DNA of 64,000 nucleotides from Vibrio sp. YMD68 (GCF_029958905.1 NZ_CP124613.1:992001-1056000), one strand, 5' to 3'. Shown: positions 45,527-55,083, counted from the stretch's first letter. Notes: generated from the sequence alone by a model not told the origin. Numbers and translations: made by a program.

Positions 45527-47650
45527 TTACAAGTGCTTAACGCGTCGTTTTACTTCTTCTTGCTTACCAAAGTTAAAGGGTCTAGCATCAGGAGAACCTA
45601 GATATCCGCACACACGACGAGTAACTGACACTTTGGTTGAGTCGTGGTTTCCACATTTCGGGCAGGTAAATCCTTTACTGGTACATTCAAACTCGCCATT
45701 AAAGCCACACTCATAACATTCATCTATGGGCGTGTTTGTTCCGTAATATGGAACACGTGAGTAACTGTAATCCCAGACGTTTTCTAACGCTTCAATATTG
45801 TTTTGCATATTCGGGAATTCCCCGTAGCAAATGAAGCCACCAGAAGAAATCGGTGGGTATGGCATTTCAAAGTCTATCTTGTCATAAGGATTCACTTTCT
45901 TTTGCACATCGAGGTGAAAACTGTTGGTGTAATAACCACGATCCGTTACGCCCTCAATGACACCAAATTCTTTAGTATCAACACGACAAAAACGGCTGCA
46001 TAGGTTTTCACTTGGTGTCGCGTATAGGCTAAACGCGTAGCCTGTTTCTTCGGTCCATTTATCCACTTCATTTTTTAAATACTTAACGATATTCAATCCT
46101 TGCTGTCGAAGCTCAGCATCATCGTAAACGTGTTGGTTCACGCCATACAATGCGGTGATCATTTCGTGAATACCAATGTACCCAAGAGAAATAGAGGCAC
46201 GACCGTTTTTAAAGATCTCTGCGATCGGTTGGTCGGCTTTCAAACGCACGCCACACGCACCTTCCATGTACAGAATCGGAGCGACTCTCGCTTTAACATT
46301 CTCTAAACGGCTAATACGCGTTTCTAAAGCGCGACGCGCAAGCTGCAATTTCTCATCCAATAACGTATAAAACTTGTCTACGTTGCCTTGCGCTTTCAGC
46401 GCGATACGCGGCAGGTTAAGACTGACTACCCCTAGGTTATTACGACCTTCATGGACAAGCTCACCGTTTTCTTCATATGTACCAAGGAAACTACGACAGC
46501 CCATCGGCGTTTTAAATGATCCGGTCACTTCAACCACTTTGTCGTAATTTAAGATATCCGGATACATGCGCTTAGACGCACACTCTAGGGCAAGCTGTTT
46601 AATGTCATAGTTTGGATCGTCAGAGGTATGGTTGAGACCATCTTTGATCGCGAATACTAATTTAGGGAATACCGCCGTTTTTGCGTTTTTACCCAGACCT
46701 GCAATACGGTTTTTCAAAATCGACTTCTGGATCAAACGAGAGGCCCAACTGGTGCCCAGACCAAAACCAAACGTCACAAATGGCGTTTGCCCGTTCGCGG
46801 TATGTAACGTATTGACTTCGTACTCAAGTGATTGGAACGCGTCATAACACTCTTTTTCAGTCCGCGCCTTAGCGAATGCGTCTGGGTTCGGAATATCCCA
46901 CTCTTTGGCAATATCTAGATGTTTGTCATAGCTTGTGGTTACGTATGGCTCTAACACTTCATCAATTCGGTTAATCGTAGTTCCACCATAAATATGGCTT
47001 GCGACTTGAGCGATGATTTGTGCAGTCACCGCCGTTGCCGTTGAAATCGATTTTGGTGTGTCGATTTCAGCATTACCCATTTTAAAACCACGTGTCAGCA
47101 TGCCTTGTAGATCAATCAGCATGCAGTTAAACATCGGGAAAAATGGGGCGTAATCTAGGTCGTGATAGTGAATATCGCCTTCTTCATGAGCCTGAACAAT
47201 ATCACGTGGTAAAATGTGGGTCTTTGCATAGTGCTTTGCCACAATACCCGCTAATAAATCCCGTTGAGTCGGGATGACTTTGCCGTCTTTGTTCGCATTT
47301 TCGTTAATTAAATCGACGTTACTCTCTTCGATTAATCCTTCGATCTCTCGCGTTAACGTACTTTGCTTTTCACGGGCGATGTCACGATCATGGCGGTATT
47401 CAATATAACCACGAGCAAGCGACTTAAATGGCCCTTGCATTAATTCATTTTCAACCAGCGTTTGAATTTCAGAGATATGAACTTCATCGTAATCCGCTAA
47501 TTTTAACTCAACAGCTAACGCGACATTCAGCGCGTAAATAGCGATTTCTTTATCGGCATTATCTGCGGCACTTTCCACCGCTGCCTGAATACGATCCCTA
47601 CTAAACGGAGCTCTTGAGCCGTCACGTTTGATTACGATTGGTTTCACCAT
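45527..47650 (-). CDS. nrdD: Anaerobic ribonucleoside-triphosphate reductase
   Basis: The 707-aa enzyme reduces NTPs to dNTPs without oxygen. It has an N-terminal ATP-cone (about 3-90; VIKRDGSRAPFSRDRIQAAVESA), the catalytic core, a zinc site (CYECG...CPKCG near 640-665) and the glycyl-radical loop RVCGYLGSPDARPF near the C-terminus. Formate is the usual reductant. It is first of nrdDG. Its upstream region carries two NrdR boxes and a perfect FNR box. Confidence 0.96.
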   Translation of the reverse strand: MVKPIVIKRDGSRAPFSRDRIQAAVESAADNADKEIAIYALNVALAVELKLADYDEVHISEIQTLVENELMQGPFKSLARGYIEYRHDRDIAREKQSTLTREIEGLIEESNVDLINENANKDGKVIPTQRDLLAGIVAKHYAKTHILPRDIVQAHEEGDIHYHDLDYAPFFPMFNCMLIDLQGMLTRGFKMGNAEIDTPKSISTATAVTAQIIAQVASHIYGGTTINRIDEVLEPYVTTSYDKHLDIAKEWDIPNPDAFAKARTEKECYDAFQSLEYEVNTLHTANGQTPFVTFGFGLGTSWASRLIQKSILKNRIAGLGKNAKTAVFPKLVFAIKDGLNHTSDDPNYDIKQLALECASKRMYPDILNYDKVVEVTGSFKTPMGCRSFLGTYEENGELVHEGRNNLGVVSLNLPRIALKAQGNVDKFYTLLDEKLQLARRALETRISRLENVKARVAPILYMEGACGVRLKADQPIAEIFKNGRASISLGYIGIHEMITALYGVNQHVYDDAELRQQGLNIVKYLKNEVDKWTEETGYAFSLYATPSENLCSRFCRVDTKEFGVIEGVTDRGYYTNSFHLDVQKKVNPYDKIDFEMPYPPISSGGFICYGEFPNMQNNIEALENVWDYSYSRVPYYGTNTPIDECYECGFNGEFECTSKGFTCPKCGNHDSTKVSVTRRVCGYLGSPDARPFNFGKQEEVKRRVKHL

Positions 47651-47692
47651 TTCTCCTTACCCTAAGCATACTCACAGAGTTATCCACAAACA

Positions 47693-47708
47693 CACTATAT
47701 AGGGCGAC
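47693..47708 (-). promoter_or_regulatory. NrdR box, promoter-proximal (weaker)
   Basis: ACACTATATAGGGCGA matches the left half of the NrdR consensus acaCwAtATaTwGtgt and the central G. Its start is exactly 31 bp from the start of the second box, the usual three-turn spacing. Confidence 0.65.
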
Positions 47709-47723
47709 TATTAAATGCACTGA

Positions 47724-47739
47724 CACTATATGTTGTGGT
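47724..47739 (-). promoter_or_regulatory. NrdR box, distal (strong)
   Basis: ACACTATATGTTGTGG agrees with acaCwAtATaTwGtgt at all but two positions. NrdR is the ATP/dATP-dependent repressor of ribonucleotide reductase genes. Confidence 0.8.
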
Positions 47740-47769
47740 GTATTTAACAAAAAGCACAAATGACAAGTA

Positions 47770-47783
47770 TTGATTTGGATCAA
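47770..47783. promoter_or_regulatory. FNR site in the nrdD / endonuclease intergenic region
   Basis: TTGATTTGGATCAA is a perfect match to the FNR consensus TTGATNNNNATCAA. It lies 120 bases before the nrdD start and about 159 before the divergent gene. Activation of nrdDG under anaerobiosis is the expected role. Confidence 0.85.
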
Positions 47784-47941
47784 GAAAAGCGGTTCCCTGA
47801 TGAACTTCAGTTCGATCTTTTCTCTGTACTTCTCACTTAGAAAAGAAACGATGAAAATTGGATATTTAGCGAAAATGGTACTTGATTTATTCGCAACACT
47901 GATAGAATAAAGGCTCTCATGGAATTCACAGTAACTATCGT

Positions 47942-48832
47942 ATGATCATTACACATCTGGCTAGAATATTTGTCACAGCGTTACTTTTTTTGCCGCTTTC
48001 ACTCCAAGCAGAAAGTCTGCTTCGTGTCGCCAGTTGGAACATTGAATGGCTCACATCGGATGCCAACAAGTCCATGTCAAATTCCCATCGGTCGCCCGAA
48101 GACTTTGACCACCTCCAGCGCTACTTCAATAGCATGGATCTAGACGTTTTAAGTTTCCAAGAGGTTAACGATGTTGAAGCGATTCAGCGTGTCGTTGGCC
48201 CCGATTACACCCTATGGATGTCAGATCGTTCATTAGCCACGAATAAAAGCCATCAATTTGGTGACATCAACCAATACACAGGGTTTGCGATCCACTCCTC
48301 TCTTTCTGTGACGGCGATGCCTTCCATTCAATTAGAAACTCATTCGCGCAGCAAACTTAGGTTTGCCACTTATGTTGTGATCAATCCAGAAGGAAAAATG
48401 CCCATTCATATGCTGTCGGTTCATTTAAAAGCAGGGTGTATTGAGCGCTATAAAGAGAAGAAAGACTGTCGACGTTTAAAAGAGCAAACAAAAAAATTAC
48501 GTGCCTGGATTCAAGACCGAGAGCTGGACAATAATGCGTATGTCATTTTAGGAGATTTCAATCATAACCTCAGCGCACCGAACGATTGGCTTTGGACTAC
48601 GCTGGCTCACCAAACCGATGCGATACTTGCTAGTCAAAACGCCACGCCGGACTGCAAAGTACGATCCAAAAGACAGACAGGTTTAACGCATCAGTATCGC
48701 TCGGTTATCGATCATATTGTTCTGACTAAGCAGTTGGCTTTTTCTGCACCTAAGCAAACTACGTATCGTGCTCAAGATGTTTTAAATTATAATCTTAGCG
48801 ACCATTGCCCGATAGTAATGACCATTCATTAA
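47942..48832 (+). CDS. Secreted endonuclease/exonuclease/phosphatase-fold protein
   Basis: The 296-aa protein has a signal peptide (TALLFLPLSLQA-ES) and the EEP (DNase I-like) motifs: VASWNIEWLT, LSFQEVND (catalytic Glu), HMLSVHLKAGC, VILGDFNHNL (Asp/Asn) and LSDHCPIVM (catalytic His). It is probably an extracellular or periplasmic metal-dependent nuclease or phosphodiesterase; the substrate is not determined. It is divergent from nrdD and shares its regulatory gap. Confidence 0.87.
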   Translation: MIITHLARIFVTALLFLPLSLQAESLLRVASWNIEWLTSDANKSMSNSHRSPEDFDHLQRYFNSMDLDVLSFQEVNDVEAIQRVVGPDYTLWMSDRSLATNKSHQFGDINQYTGFAIHSSLSVTAMPSIQLETHSRSKLRFATYVVINPEGKMPIHMLSVHLKAGCIERYKEKKDCRRLKEQTKKLRAWIQDRELDNNAYVILGDFNHNLSAPNDWLWTTLAHQTDAILASQNATPDCKVRSKRQTGLTHQYRSVIDHIVLTKQLAFSAPKQTTYRAQDVLNYNLSDHCPIVMTIH

Positions 48833-48927
48833 TCTTCCCTTATTGTCTTTGGCTCCTCTCATCCAGAGCTTATCGTGTTGAACGGCTCAAGTTCGAAAAG
48901 ACGCCATTCGTTACGACCGCTCAACGG

Positions 48928-48957
48928 TCAATCGCATCACGCTCAATCGCATCACGA
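48928..48957 (+). repeat. 15-bp tandem duplication
   Basis: TCAATCGCATCACG occurs at 48928-48941 and again at 48943-48956, between the endonuclease stop and the end of the adaptor gene. Confidence 0.93.
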
Positions 48958-50001
48958 TCAGTTTTGCGGGAAACGAAGAATTTGCTCTCCTTCGACGACC
49001 CCTTTTCTAATTCTGCCATCGTCACCCAGCTGAACTAGCCTGCGAGTGATGCTTTCGCCATCCCATATCTGGACATATTCTAGCTGGCCCACTTGTATTA
49101 CGGCACTTGAAGGTAAACGAAGAACGTCATGGTTTCCCACTGGAACTTTAATTTTGGCGTACATACCAGGGTAGACATCCCCCTCGACATTGACATCGAG
49201 CTTAATCTGGTAACTTCTTGAATTTACGTCTGCTGACGGGGTCATCTCACTCACATTCGATGGAATATTAAGAGAAACGGTGGGCAGGTCGACATTGATC
49301 TCTTGCCCCAAGTGAATATGTGGCAATACTGATTCAGCGATGTCGGCCTGAATTTGTAAACGCGATGGCTGATAAAGAGAAACCAATACATTGCCGGGGG
49401 CAGCTGTGTCCCCAACATTAATCGGTTTATTGGTGATCAACCCTGAAAAAGGCGCGGTAATGATGCTGAACTCGCGCGTCGTTTGTGACTCTATCAGTGC
49501 CGCCTGAGTTTGGTTAAATGTGGCTTTGGCCAGTTCCAACTCGCTTTCTGCGTTATCAAAACTGGATTGAGAAACGAGCTTTCTGGTTAACAGCTCTTTC
49601 GCTCTGTCGTACTCTTTAATCGCAGAGCTGAGTTTCGCTTGCGCTCCCGATAAGGCCTGTTCATTTTGCGTGACTCGAGCTTCTAGATCTTCGTTCTCAA
49701 GACGCATCAAAATGTCACCTTTTTCGACAGCTTCGCCCACTTCAATATAGATTTCCGAGACTTTAGCTGTGATTCGCGCGGAAATATCAGCTCTCTGTTT
49801 TGCCACAACGACACCTGAAAACTCTCGCCAAACAGGCTCATTAATAGCGGCTAATACGATTGTTTCCGGTGCGGTTTCGGGTTTGGTTGGGTGACGCTTA
49901 TTGTCCGAAACTTTTTCATTGAACATGCCCGCCATATAAAGGAATAGCATAGTTAATAAGGTAAACAAAATCACCCCAAGCCATTTGTTTTTGCTTTTCA
50001 T
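48958..50001 (-). CDS. RND efflux periplasmic adaptor (membrane fusion protein)
   Basis: The 347-aa protein has an N-terminal membrane anchor (about 8-26). A lipoyl/barrel-sandwich domain (about 60-210; ADISARITAKVSEIYIEVGEAVEKGDILMRL, later ITAPFSGLITNKPINVGDTAAPG) is split by a helical hairpin, and a beta-barrel and membrane-proximal domain follow. It would join the RND pump to an outer-membrane channel such as TolC, which is not encoded here. Its start overlaps the pump gene stop by one base. It follows the pump gene, whereas most RND operons place the adaptor first. Confidence 0.92.
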   Translation of the reverse strand: MKSKNKWLGVILFTLLTMLFLYMAGMFNEKVSDNKRHPTKPETAPETIVLAAINEPVWREFSGVVVAKQRADISARITAKVSEIYIEVGEAVEKGDILMRLENEDLEARVTQNEQALSGAQAKLSSAIKEYDRAKELLTRKLVSQSSFDNAESELELAKATFNQTQAALIESQTTREFSIITAPFSGLITNKPINVGDTAAPGNVLVSLYQPSRLQIQADIAESVLPHIHLGQEINVDLPTVSLNIPSNVSEMTPSADVNSRSYQIKLDVNVEGDVYPGMYAKIKVPVGNHDVLRLPSSAVIQVGQLEYVQIWDGESITRRLVQLGDDGRIRKGVVEGEQILRFPQN

Positions 50002-53000
50002 TATTCGTCCTCCATTAGCGTAACTTGTTCACGACTGACTACGCTGCTTTTGTGACTCTCTTGATACGCCAGGTTGTAAACGACGGGGATAACCAGAAGA
50101 GTGAAAATAGTGGATGCGGTAATACCAAAAATGATCGACCACGCGAGTCCGTTGAAAATAGGATCTAAGGTAATGACTATGTTACCCAATAAGGTGGTGC
50201 CCGCGGTTAATAAAATAGGCCGCATACGTACCGCGCCTGATTCGATCAGTGCATCTTGTAAAGGTTGCCCTTTCGCTAAGGATTGCTGCACAAATTCAAT
50301 CAACACCAGTGAATTTCGTACCACTATCCCTGCTAATGCAATCATCCCTATCATTGCTGTCGCGGTGAAAAGAGAAGGATTTGGGTAGCCGTTAATGTCT
50401 GAGCTCAATACGTTCAACAGCCAAAACCCGGGCATGATACCTATAACCGTCAAAGGAATCGCCAACATGATAATTCCTGATACGGCAGGCAGTCCGGTTT
50501 GAATCAGCATGACGATGAACACACCAAACAGGGCGGCAGCGTAGGCAATACCGAGATCTCTAAATACATCGACGGTGATTTTCCACTCCCCTTCACCGCT
50601 CCAAACGATATCAGTGCCTTTAGCTACGCTCCAGCTATCGCCAGCCCCATTGTTTAAGTATGACCGCTCATTAACGGGCACTGAATACGTTTGCACTGGC
50701 GCATCTTGATCGGCCATTACATCAGCAATGATCTCCCCAGGGACTCTTCCTGTGACTTCTGCGTAAACATAGACTACGGGTTTTAGGTTTTTATGAAAGA
50801 TAGGTTGATCCGTCTCTCGCTCTACAAATTCTCCGAGTTCACTTAATTGAACCAAAGGTTTAGCGGCATCGACTAAGCCACCATCTTGGCTATTTTTGAT
50901 CGACGCTGCGCTACCTCTTACGTAAAGTTGCAATAACGCGGCTAACTGATCTCTATCACCTCTTGGCAATCGAATAGAAATCGCGAGCGGGTTTACTTCG
51001 TCCTGTTTTGCTAAGTGGGCTAAGGTATAGCCTTGATTGGCGGCTTGAAGTGTCTGATTGATATCCGCTACTGAAATACCAGATAACGCCGCTTTTTCTT
51101 GATCAATAATGAACTGTAACGTTTTGGATTCACCTTGAACGCTGGTATCGACTTCAGACACAAACGCTTCTCTTGATAACCGATTTGCTACCTGTTTTGC
51201 TTGTTCCTGCAATTGTGAATAGCTTTGGAACCCATTCCCGTACACTTCCGCAGTGATGGTGGAAATAACCGGAGGGCCAGGTGGCACTTCGACGATTTGA
51301 ATGGCGGCATTATTCTTAAACGCAATGGCTTCGATGTCGGACCTTAGCCTGGTCACTATTTCGTGTGATTGCATATTCCGGTGGTTTTTATCAACCAATA
51401 CAATCCGTAATTCACCTTGATAGGGCTGATTACGTAAAAAATAGTGTCGGACCATGCTGTTAAAATCCATCGGGGACGCTATTGCCGAAAAACCAGATAC
51501 CGATTGGACTTCAGGGACGGTCATTAAAAAGTCTGAAAACTCTCGTAATACGTTCGATGTCGTTACGAAATCGGTATTTTCGGGCATATTTACGATCAAT
51601 TGGAACTCATTCTTGTTGTCGTAAGGCAGTAACTTTAAGGGTACTGAGCGAAACAGAGGCAGTGAGGCTGCAATTAAAAAGAGTAGACCGACTAACGCCA
51701 GAAATCCGTGACTTTTTTTACGACTTTGCAATAACGGCAGTAACAACCGTTGGTATGCCTTGAATAAGAGTGTATTTTTGATTTGATAGTGACCACGTTC
51801 TTCAGAGCCTTTCAGTATTTTTTTCGCAAGCCAAGGTGTTATGAAAAAGGCGATGACAGTACTAAACACAACGCTTATCGGTACGTTGAAAGCCAGTGGC
51901 GCCATATACGGCCCCATCATTCCAGTGATAAAGAACATAGGGGTAAATACAATCACAATCGCCACGGTGGACATGAGCAATGCACTGCGAATTTCAGCCA
52001 TTGCCAGCACAATGGCATCGGTCCGTTTGAGTTCTTTTCGCTTTAAATACCGTTCGATATTGTCGATACTCGCAATAGGATCATCGACGATAAGGCCCAA
52101 CGCCAAAATCAACGCGAATAGAGTCACTCGATTTATCGAGTAGCCAAACAGCAAATCCACGCCCAATGTCGCGCCATAGCTGATAGGAATGGCAATACCG
52201 ACAACAAGAGCACTGCGCCAATTAAGAAATAACCCGACAAAAACAACCACCGTCAGTATAGAAATACCTAAGCTAGAGATTAAGTTGGTGACTTTTTCAT
52301 CGGCGGTTTGTCCGTAGTTTCGAATAATATCGACACCGATCTCTTCAGGAAACTGAGTACTTTCTAATTCGCGTAACGTGGCTATGACGTCGTTGGCAAC
52401 GGTAACGGCATTCGCGCCTTTTTGTTTAGCCACACTAATATAGACCGCAGGAACCTCTTCAGCGTTATTCAACGCCACTGAACGATACCAGGTATCACTT
52501 TTGGATTCAGATGGGCCGTCGTAGATATCAGCGACATCACGCAAATAAATAGGACGACCGTTAATCACGGAGACCACAAAGTCTCCAAGCTCTTCCGAAG
52601 ATTGAAACAGTTGACCACTTTCAAGAGAATACCTCTGACCCGAGGTTTGAATATCCCCTGCCGAAGATTTGGCATGAGTGAGTTGAAATGCTTGAGCAAG
52701 ATCTGAAACCGTGACTTTGTAATTAGCCATCGCCGTGGCATTGAGCGCCAGTTCGATGGTTCTAGGTTGGCCGCCAATCACTGAGACGATGTTGGTATTG
52801 GGAACCGCTTTCAACGCTAGAGTCGCTTGCTCAGAAACTCGGCGTAGATCATCATGATCAAGCTGTTCCGCGTTTTTTGAGTAAATGGCCGCCACGACAA
52901 TCGCTACATCGTCGATTTCGATAGGTTTGACTAACCAACGTTCCACAGAAGAAGGAATATGATCTTGATTAGAATAGAGCTTGTTATAAAGTTTAACTAA

Positions 53001-53327
53001 GGCTTCTTCGCGGTTTTCCCCAACATAAAAACGCACGATAACTTGAGCAGCCCCTTCCATTGATGACGAATAGACATATTCAACACCGTCAATTTGACTC
53101 AAGAGCTTTTCAATCGGTTCCGTGATTTGATTTTCGATCTGTCGTGCACTTAAGCCTGGTGCATCGATTAACACATCAATCATAGGCACGACGATTTGTG
53201 GATCTTCTTCTTTTGGGGTCAACCAGAAAGCTGCCGCCCCAAACGCTAGTGCGATGACCAATAAAATAGGAGGGAAAAAGCTGTTCATTACCCGATAGAC
53301 AAGCGAATGTTGATGTTCTTTATCCAT
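50001..53327 (-). CDS. RND family efflux transporter permease
   Basis: The 1108-aa inner-membrane pump has twelve predicted helices and two large periplasmic loops. The N-terminus has FWLTPKEEDPQIVVPMIDV, and TM4 carries the proton-relay Asp pair in GLIVDDPIASIDNIERYL. TM10 has Arg (GIVVRNSLVLIEF) where AcrB has Lys940. It is AcrB-like rather than CzcA-like in outline, but substrates cannot be inferred. It starts 62 bases after the second YeeE/YedE gene, in the same orientation, so it appears to belong to the sulfur-responsive operon led by the ArsR-type gene. Confidence 0.92.
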   Translation of the reverse strand: MDKEHQHSLVYRVMNSFFPPILLVIALAFGAAAFWLTPKEEDPQIVVPMIDVLIDAPGLSARQIENQITEPIEKLLSQIDGVEYVYSSSMEGAAQVIVRFYVGENREEALVKLYNKLYSNQDHIPSSVERWLVKPIEIDDVAIVVAAIYSKNAEQLDHDDLRRVSEQATLALKAVPNTNIVSVIGGQPRTIELALNATAMANYKVTVSDLAQAFQLTHAKSSAGDIQTSGQRYSLESGQLFQSSEELGDFVVSVINGRPIYLRDVADIYDGPSESKSDTWYRSVALNNAEEVPAVYISVAKQKGANAVTVANDVIATLRELESTQFPEEIGVDIIRNYGQTADEKVTNLISSLGISILTVVVFVGLFLNWRSALVVGIAIPISYGATLGVDLLFGYSINRVTLFALILALGLIVDDPIASIDNIERYLKRKELKRTDAIVLAMAEIRSALLMSTVAIVIVFTPMFFITGMMGPYMAPLAFNVPISVVFSTVIAFFITPWLAKKILKGSEERGHYQIKNTLLFKAYQRLLLPLLQSRKKSHGFLALVGLLFLIAASLPLFRSVPLKLLPYDNKNEFQLIVNMPENTDFVTTSNVLREFSDFLMTVPEVQSVSGFSAIASPMDFNSMVRHYFLRNQPYQGELRIVLVDKNHRNMQSHEIVTRLRSDIEAIAFKNNAAIQIVEVPPGPPVISTITAEVYGNGFQSYSQLQEQAKQVANRLSREAFVSEVDTSVQGESKTLQFIIDQEKAALSGISVADINQTLQAANQGYTLAHLAKQDEVNPLAISIRLPRGDRDQLAALLQLYVRGSAASIKNSQDGGLVDAAKPLVQLSELGEFVERETDQPIFHKNLKPVVYVYAEVTGRVPGEIIADVMADQDAPVQTYSVPVNERSYLNNGAGDSWSVAKGTDIVWSGEGEWKITVDVFRDLGIAYAAALFGVFIVMLIQTGLPAVSGIIMLAIPLTVIGIMPGFWLLNVLSSDINGYPNPSLFTATAMIGMIALAGIVVRNSLVLIEFVQQSLAKGQPLQDALIESGAVRMRPILLTAGTTLLGNIVITLDPIFNGLAWSIIFGITASTIFTLLVIPVVYNLAYQESHKSSVVSREQVTLMEDE

Positions 53328-53389
53328 TATCTAACTCCTTTAGATTGGCTTTCTAGTGAGATGCAAACTGCATCTCACTGCCCTATTGA

Positions 53390-53905
53390 TCAGTTAATTG
53401 TATTGGTGACTGGAGAAGGATCAATTTGTTGGCTTGGATCGACGCTTGCTTCATTTTTATTGCTAATCCACAGCCGTCCTGCCAGGTGCTGACTGCCCAA
53501 TACGAAACCCACCAACATGCTCAATACAAACGCTAAAATTATATTTGAACCACCCGCTATACTGCTCATTGCTGGGCCTGGGCAAATCCCAGAAAGCCCC
53601 CAACCCAAACCAAAAATGCTAGCGCCTGCGATTAAATTACCGTCAAGGCTCTTTTTCTGTGGCAACGAAAATGGACGGCCATTGATCGCGCTTGGACACT
53701 TTTTAATGATCAGATGATAACAAGGTGTGAACACGAAAAGCGCTCCCCCCATCACGAATGCGAGGCTTGGATCCCACTCACCCGTTAGGTCCAAAAACGC
53801 CGTGACGACTTTAGGATCAGCCATCCCAGAGATAACCATGCCTGCACCGAAAAGCAGCCCAGAGATCAAGCCAACCATCATTCCTACTATTCTATTCACT
53901 GACAT
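53390..53905 (-). CDS. YeeE/YedE half-transporter (second subunit, DUF6691-like)
   Basis: The 171-aa membrane protein has about four to five helices. The key motif GLSGICPGPAM (Cys in GxCPGP, near residue 112) is the thiosulfate/sulfur-transport signature of YeeE/YedE proteins. ATG 53905 overlaps the stop of the preceding gene (TAATG). A long in-frame extension upstream lies within that gene and is not used. With its partner it would form a PmpAB-like sulfur-compound importer; the exact substrate is unknown. Confidence 0.87.
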   Translation of the reverse strand: MSVNRIVGMMVGLISGLLFGAGMVISGMADPKVVTAFLDLTGEWDPSLAFVMGGALFVFTPCYHLIIKKCPSAINGRPFSLPQKKSLDGNLIAGASIFGLGWGLSGICPGPAMSSIAGGSNIILAFVLSMLVGFVLGSQHLAGRLWISNKNEASVDPSQQIDPSPVTNTIN

Positions 53906-54327
53906 TATACCCACCCTAGTTGACGCTTTACCCAAACAACGATGATCGCTGTGATCATAAATGTGCATGTCGCAACAATGGATCTCACAGAAAATCGACC
54001 CATGCCTACGATGCCATGCCCACTTGTACAACCATTTGCCAGACGGGTACCAAACCCAACCAATACGCCAGCGACAGCAACCAGCGCGATATTGTTATTT
54101 GACACATCTGGAAGATCAAAGCCAAGCGGCGCAAGAATAACCGCACTTAATATTAACCCAACAACAAAAGCGGCACGCCAGCTAGAATCGTGTTTTTGGG
54201 GATTTAAAAGCCCCCCAACAACCCCACTAATTCCGGCTACTTTCCCACTAAATAGCATCAATATTACGGCCGATAGCCCGAGTAACATGCCACCGAACAG
54301 TGACTCCCATGGAACAGCAAACGCCAT
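53905..54327 (-). CDS. YeeE/YedE half-transporter (first subunit)
   Basis: The 140-aa membrane protein has four helices. The motif RLANGCTSGHGIVGM (Cys near residue 108) matches the first half of YeeE/YedE proteins. It begins 76 bases after the ArsR-type gene and overlaps the second subunit by one base. Split two-gene YeeE pairs like this are commonly found beside persulfide-responsive regulators and rhodaneses, as here. Confidence 0.88.
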   Translation of the reverse strand: MAFAVPWESLFGGMLLGLSAVILMLFSGKVAGISGVVGGLLNPQKHDSSWRAAFVVGLILSAVILAPLGFDLPDVSNNNIALVAVAGVLVGFGTRLANGCTSGHGIVGMGRFSVRSIVATCTFMITAIIVVWVKRQLGWV

Positions 54328-54403
54328 ATAAACCTCTATACAATTGAAAACAAATTTTGATTACCTGCTCAGCAAAAACAGCCAATCAAAATGTATTTTT
54401 TAA

Positions 54404-54721
54404 TTAACTGACTGCTCTGCAAAAAACGCTGTGAAGGCTATTAATCAATGCTTGCGCTCTTGGGTCTGCCAACGAGTAAAACACCTGCTGAGATTCCTTA
54501 CGAGAAGTAATCAAACCACATTTTCTCAGTACAGATAGGTGTTGAGAAAAAGCAGACTGGCTCAAATTTGAATGCTGCATCAGTTCGGCAACGCCCACTT
54601 CCCCTTCTGTTAAATAACAGAGAACCATCAAACGCTCAGGGTGCGCCATCACTCTTAGTAAATTCGCGGCGTCCTCTGCTTGGCTTTGCATCTCTTTGAT
54701 ATCGAGAACTTGATTTTTCAT
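54404..54721 (-). CDS. ArsR-family regulator of the BigR/SqrR/HlyU type
   Basis: The 105-aa winged-helix protein has HPERLMVLCYLTEGEVGVAEL, recognition helix LSQSAFSQHLSVLRKCGLI, and a terminal VFCRAVS. The Cys in MVLC (about residue 35) and the Cys in VFC (about 102) sit where BigR, SqrR and HlyU have the pair that forms a tetrasulfide with reactive sulfur species, releasing DNA; a third Cys lies in RKCGLI. ATG 54721 is chosen because earlier in-frame starts have atypical residues and run into the operator. It leads the pump operon and faces the CoA-disulfide reductase genes. Confidence 0.87.
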   Translation of the reverse strand: MKNQVLDIKEMQSQAEDAANLLRVMAHPERLMVLCYLTEGEVGVAELMQHSNLSQSAFSQHLSVLRKCGLITSRKESQQVFYSLADPRAQALINSLHSVFCRAVS

Positions 54722-54770
54722 AGCAATACTCACTCTTATTGGGCTTAATTTAGATTCTACTAATAAAAAT

Positions 54771-54790
54771 AAATTAGTCAATACTAATTT
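54771..54790. promoter_or_regulatory. Putative operator 1 for the ArsR-type regulator
   Basis: AAATTAGT-CAAT-ACTAATTT is a perfect 8-bp inverted repeat centred between the divergent genes. A further ACTAAT lies at about 54759-54764. ArsR-family sites are AT-rich palindromes of this size. Confidence 0.65.
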
Positions 54791-54817
54791 AGCCACTTGC
54801 AATTTAGATAATTTAAC

Positions 54818-54833
54818 ATTAGCATGAACTAAT
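54818..54833. promoter_or_regulatory. Putative operator 2 for the ArsR-type regulator
   Basis: ATTAG-N6-CTAAT repeats the half-sites of operator 1 about 45 bp away, just before the plus-strand genes. Two sites would let one regulator control both directions. Confidence 0.55.
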
Positions 54834-54878
54834 AGAAAAATGGAAAGACATTACACAATGAATGGAAGGAATAAGATT

Positions 54879-55064
54879 ATGACAATTGATAATGGTGTAC
54901 GCGTACTGGCTGGCTGTATGATTCTTCTATCTGTGCTATTAACAGTCACTGTTCATAGTAATTTTGTTTGGCTAACCGTATTTGTTGGGATAAATCTGAT
55001 TCAGAGTGCATTCACTGGTATTTGTCCTGCCGTATATTTTTTAAAAAAACTAGGACTACGCTAA
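54879..55064 (+). CDS. DUF2892 (YgaP-like) small membrane protein
   Basis: The 61-aa protein begins MTIDNGVRVLAGCMILLS behind GGAAGGA. It has two helices and the motif FVGINLIQSAFTGICPA, as in the C-terminal membrane part of YgaP. Two in-frame ATGs upstream (54840, 54858) are less well placed. Such proteins accompany rhodaneses and persulfide-handling enzymes; the conserved Cys in GxCP may carry sulfur. It lies 19 bases upstream of the reductase gene. Confidence 0.85.
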   Translation: MTIDNGVRVLAGCMILLSVLLTVTVHSNFVWLTVFVGINLIQSAFTGICPAVYFLKKLGLR

Positions 55065-55083
55065 GCGTATCTCGGAGAAAATA

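Noticed and set aside
50101..52143. Plus-strand open frames of 87-100 codons opposite the RND gene
   Set aside because: They mirror the strongly supported RND coding sequence and have no independent signals.
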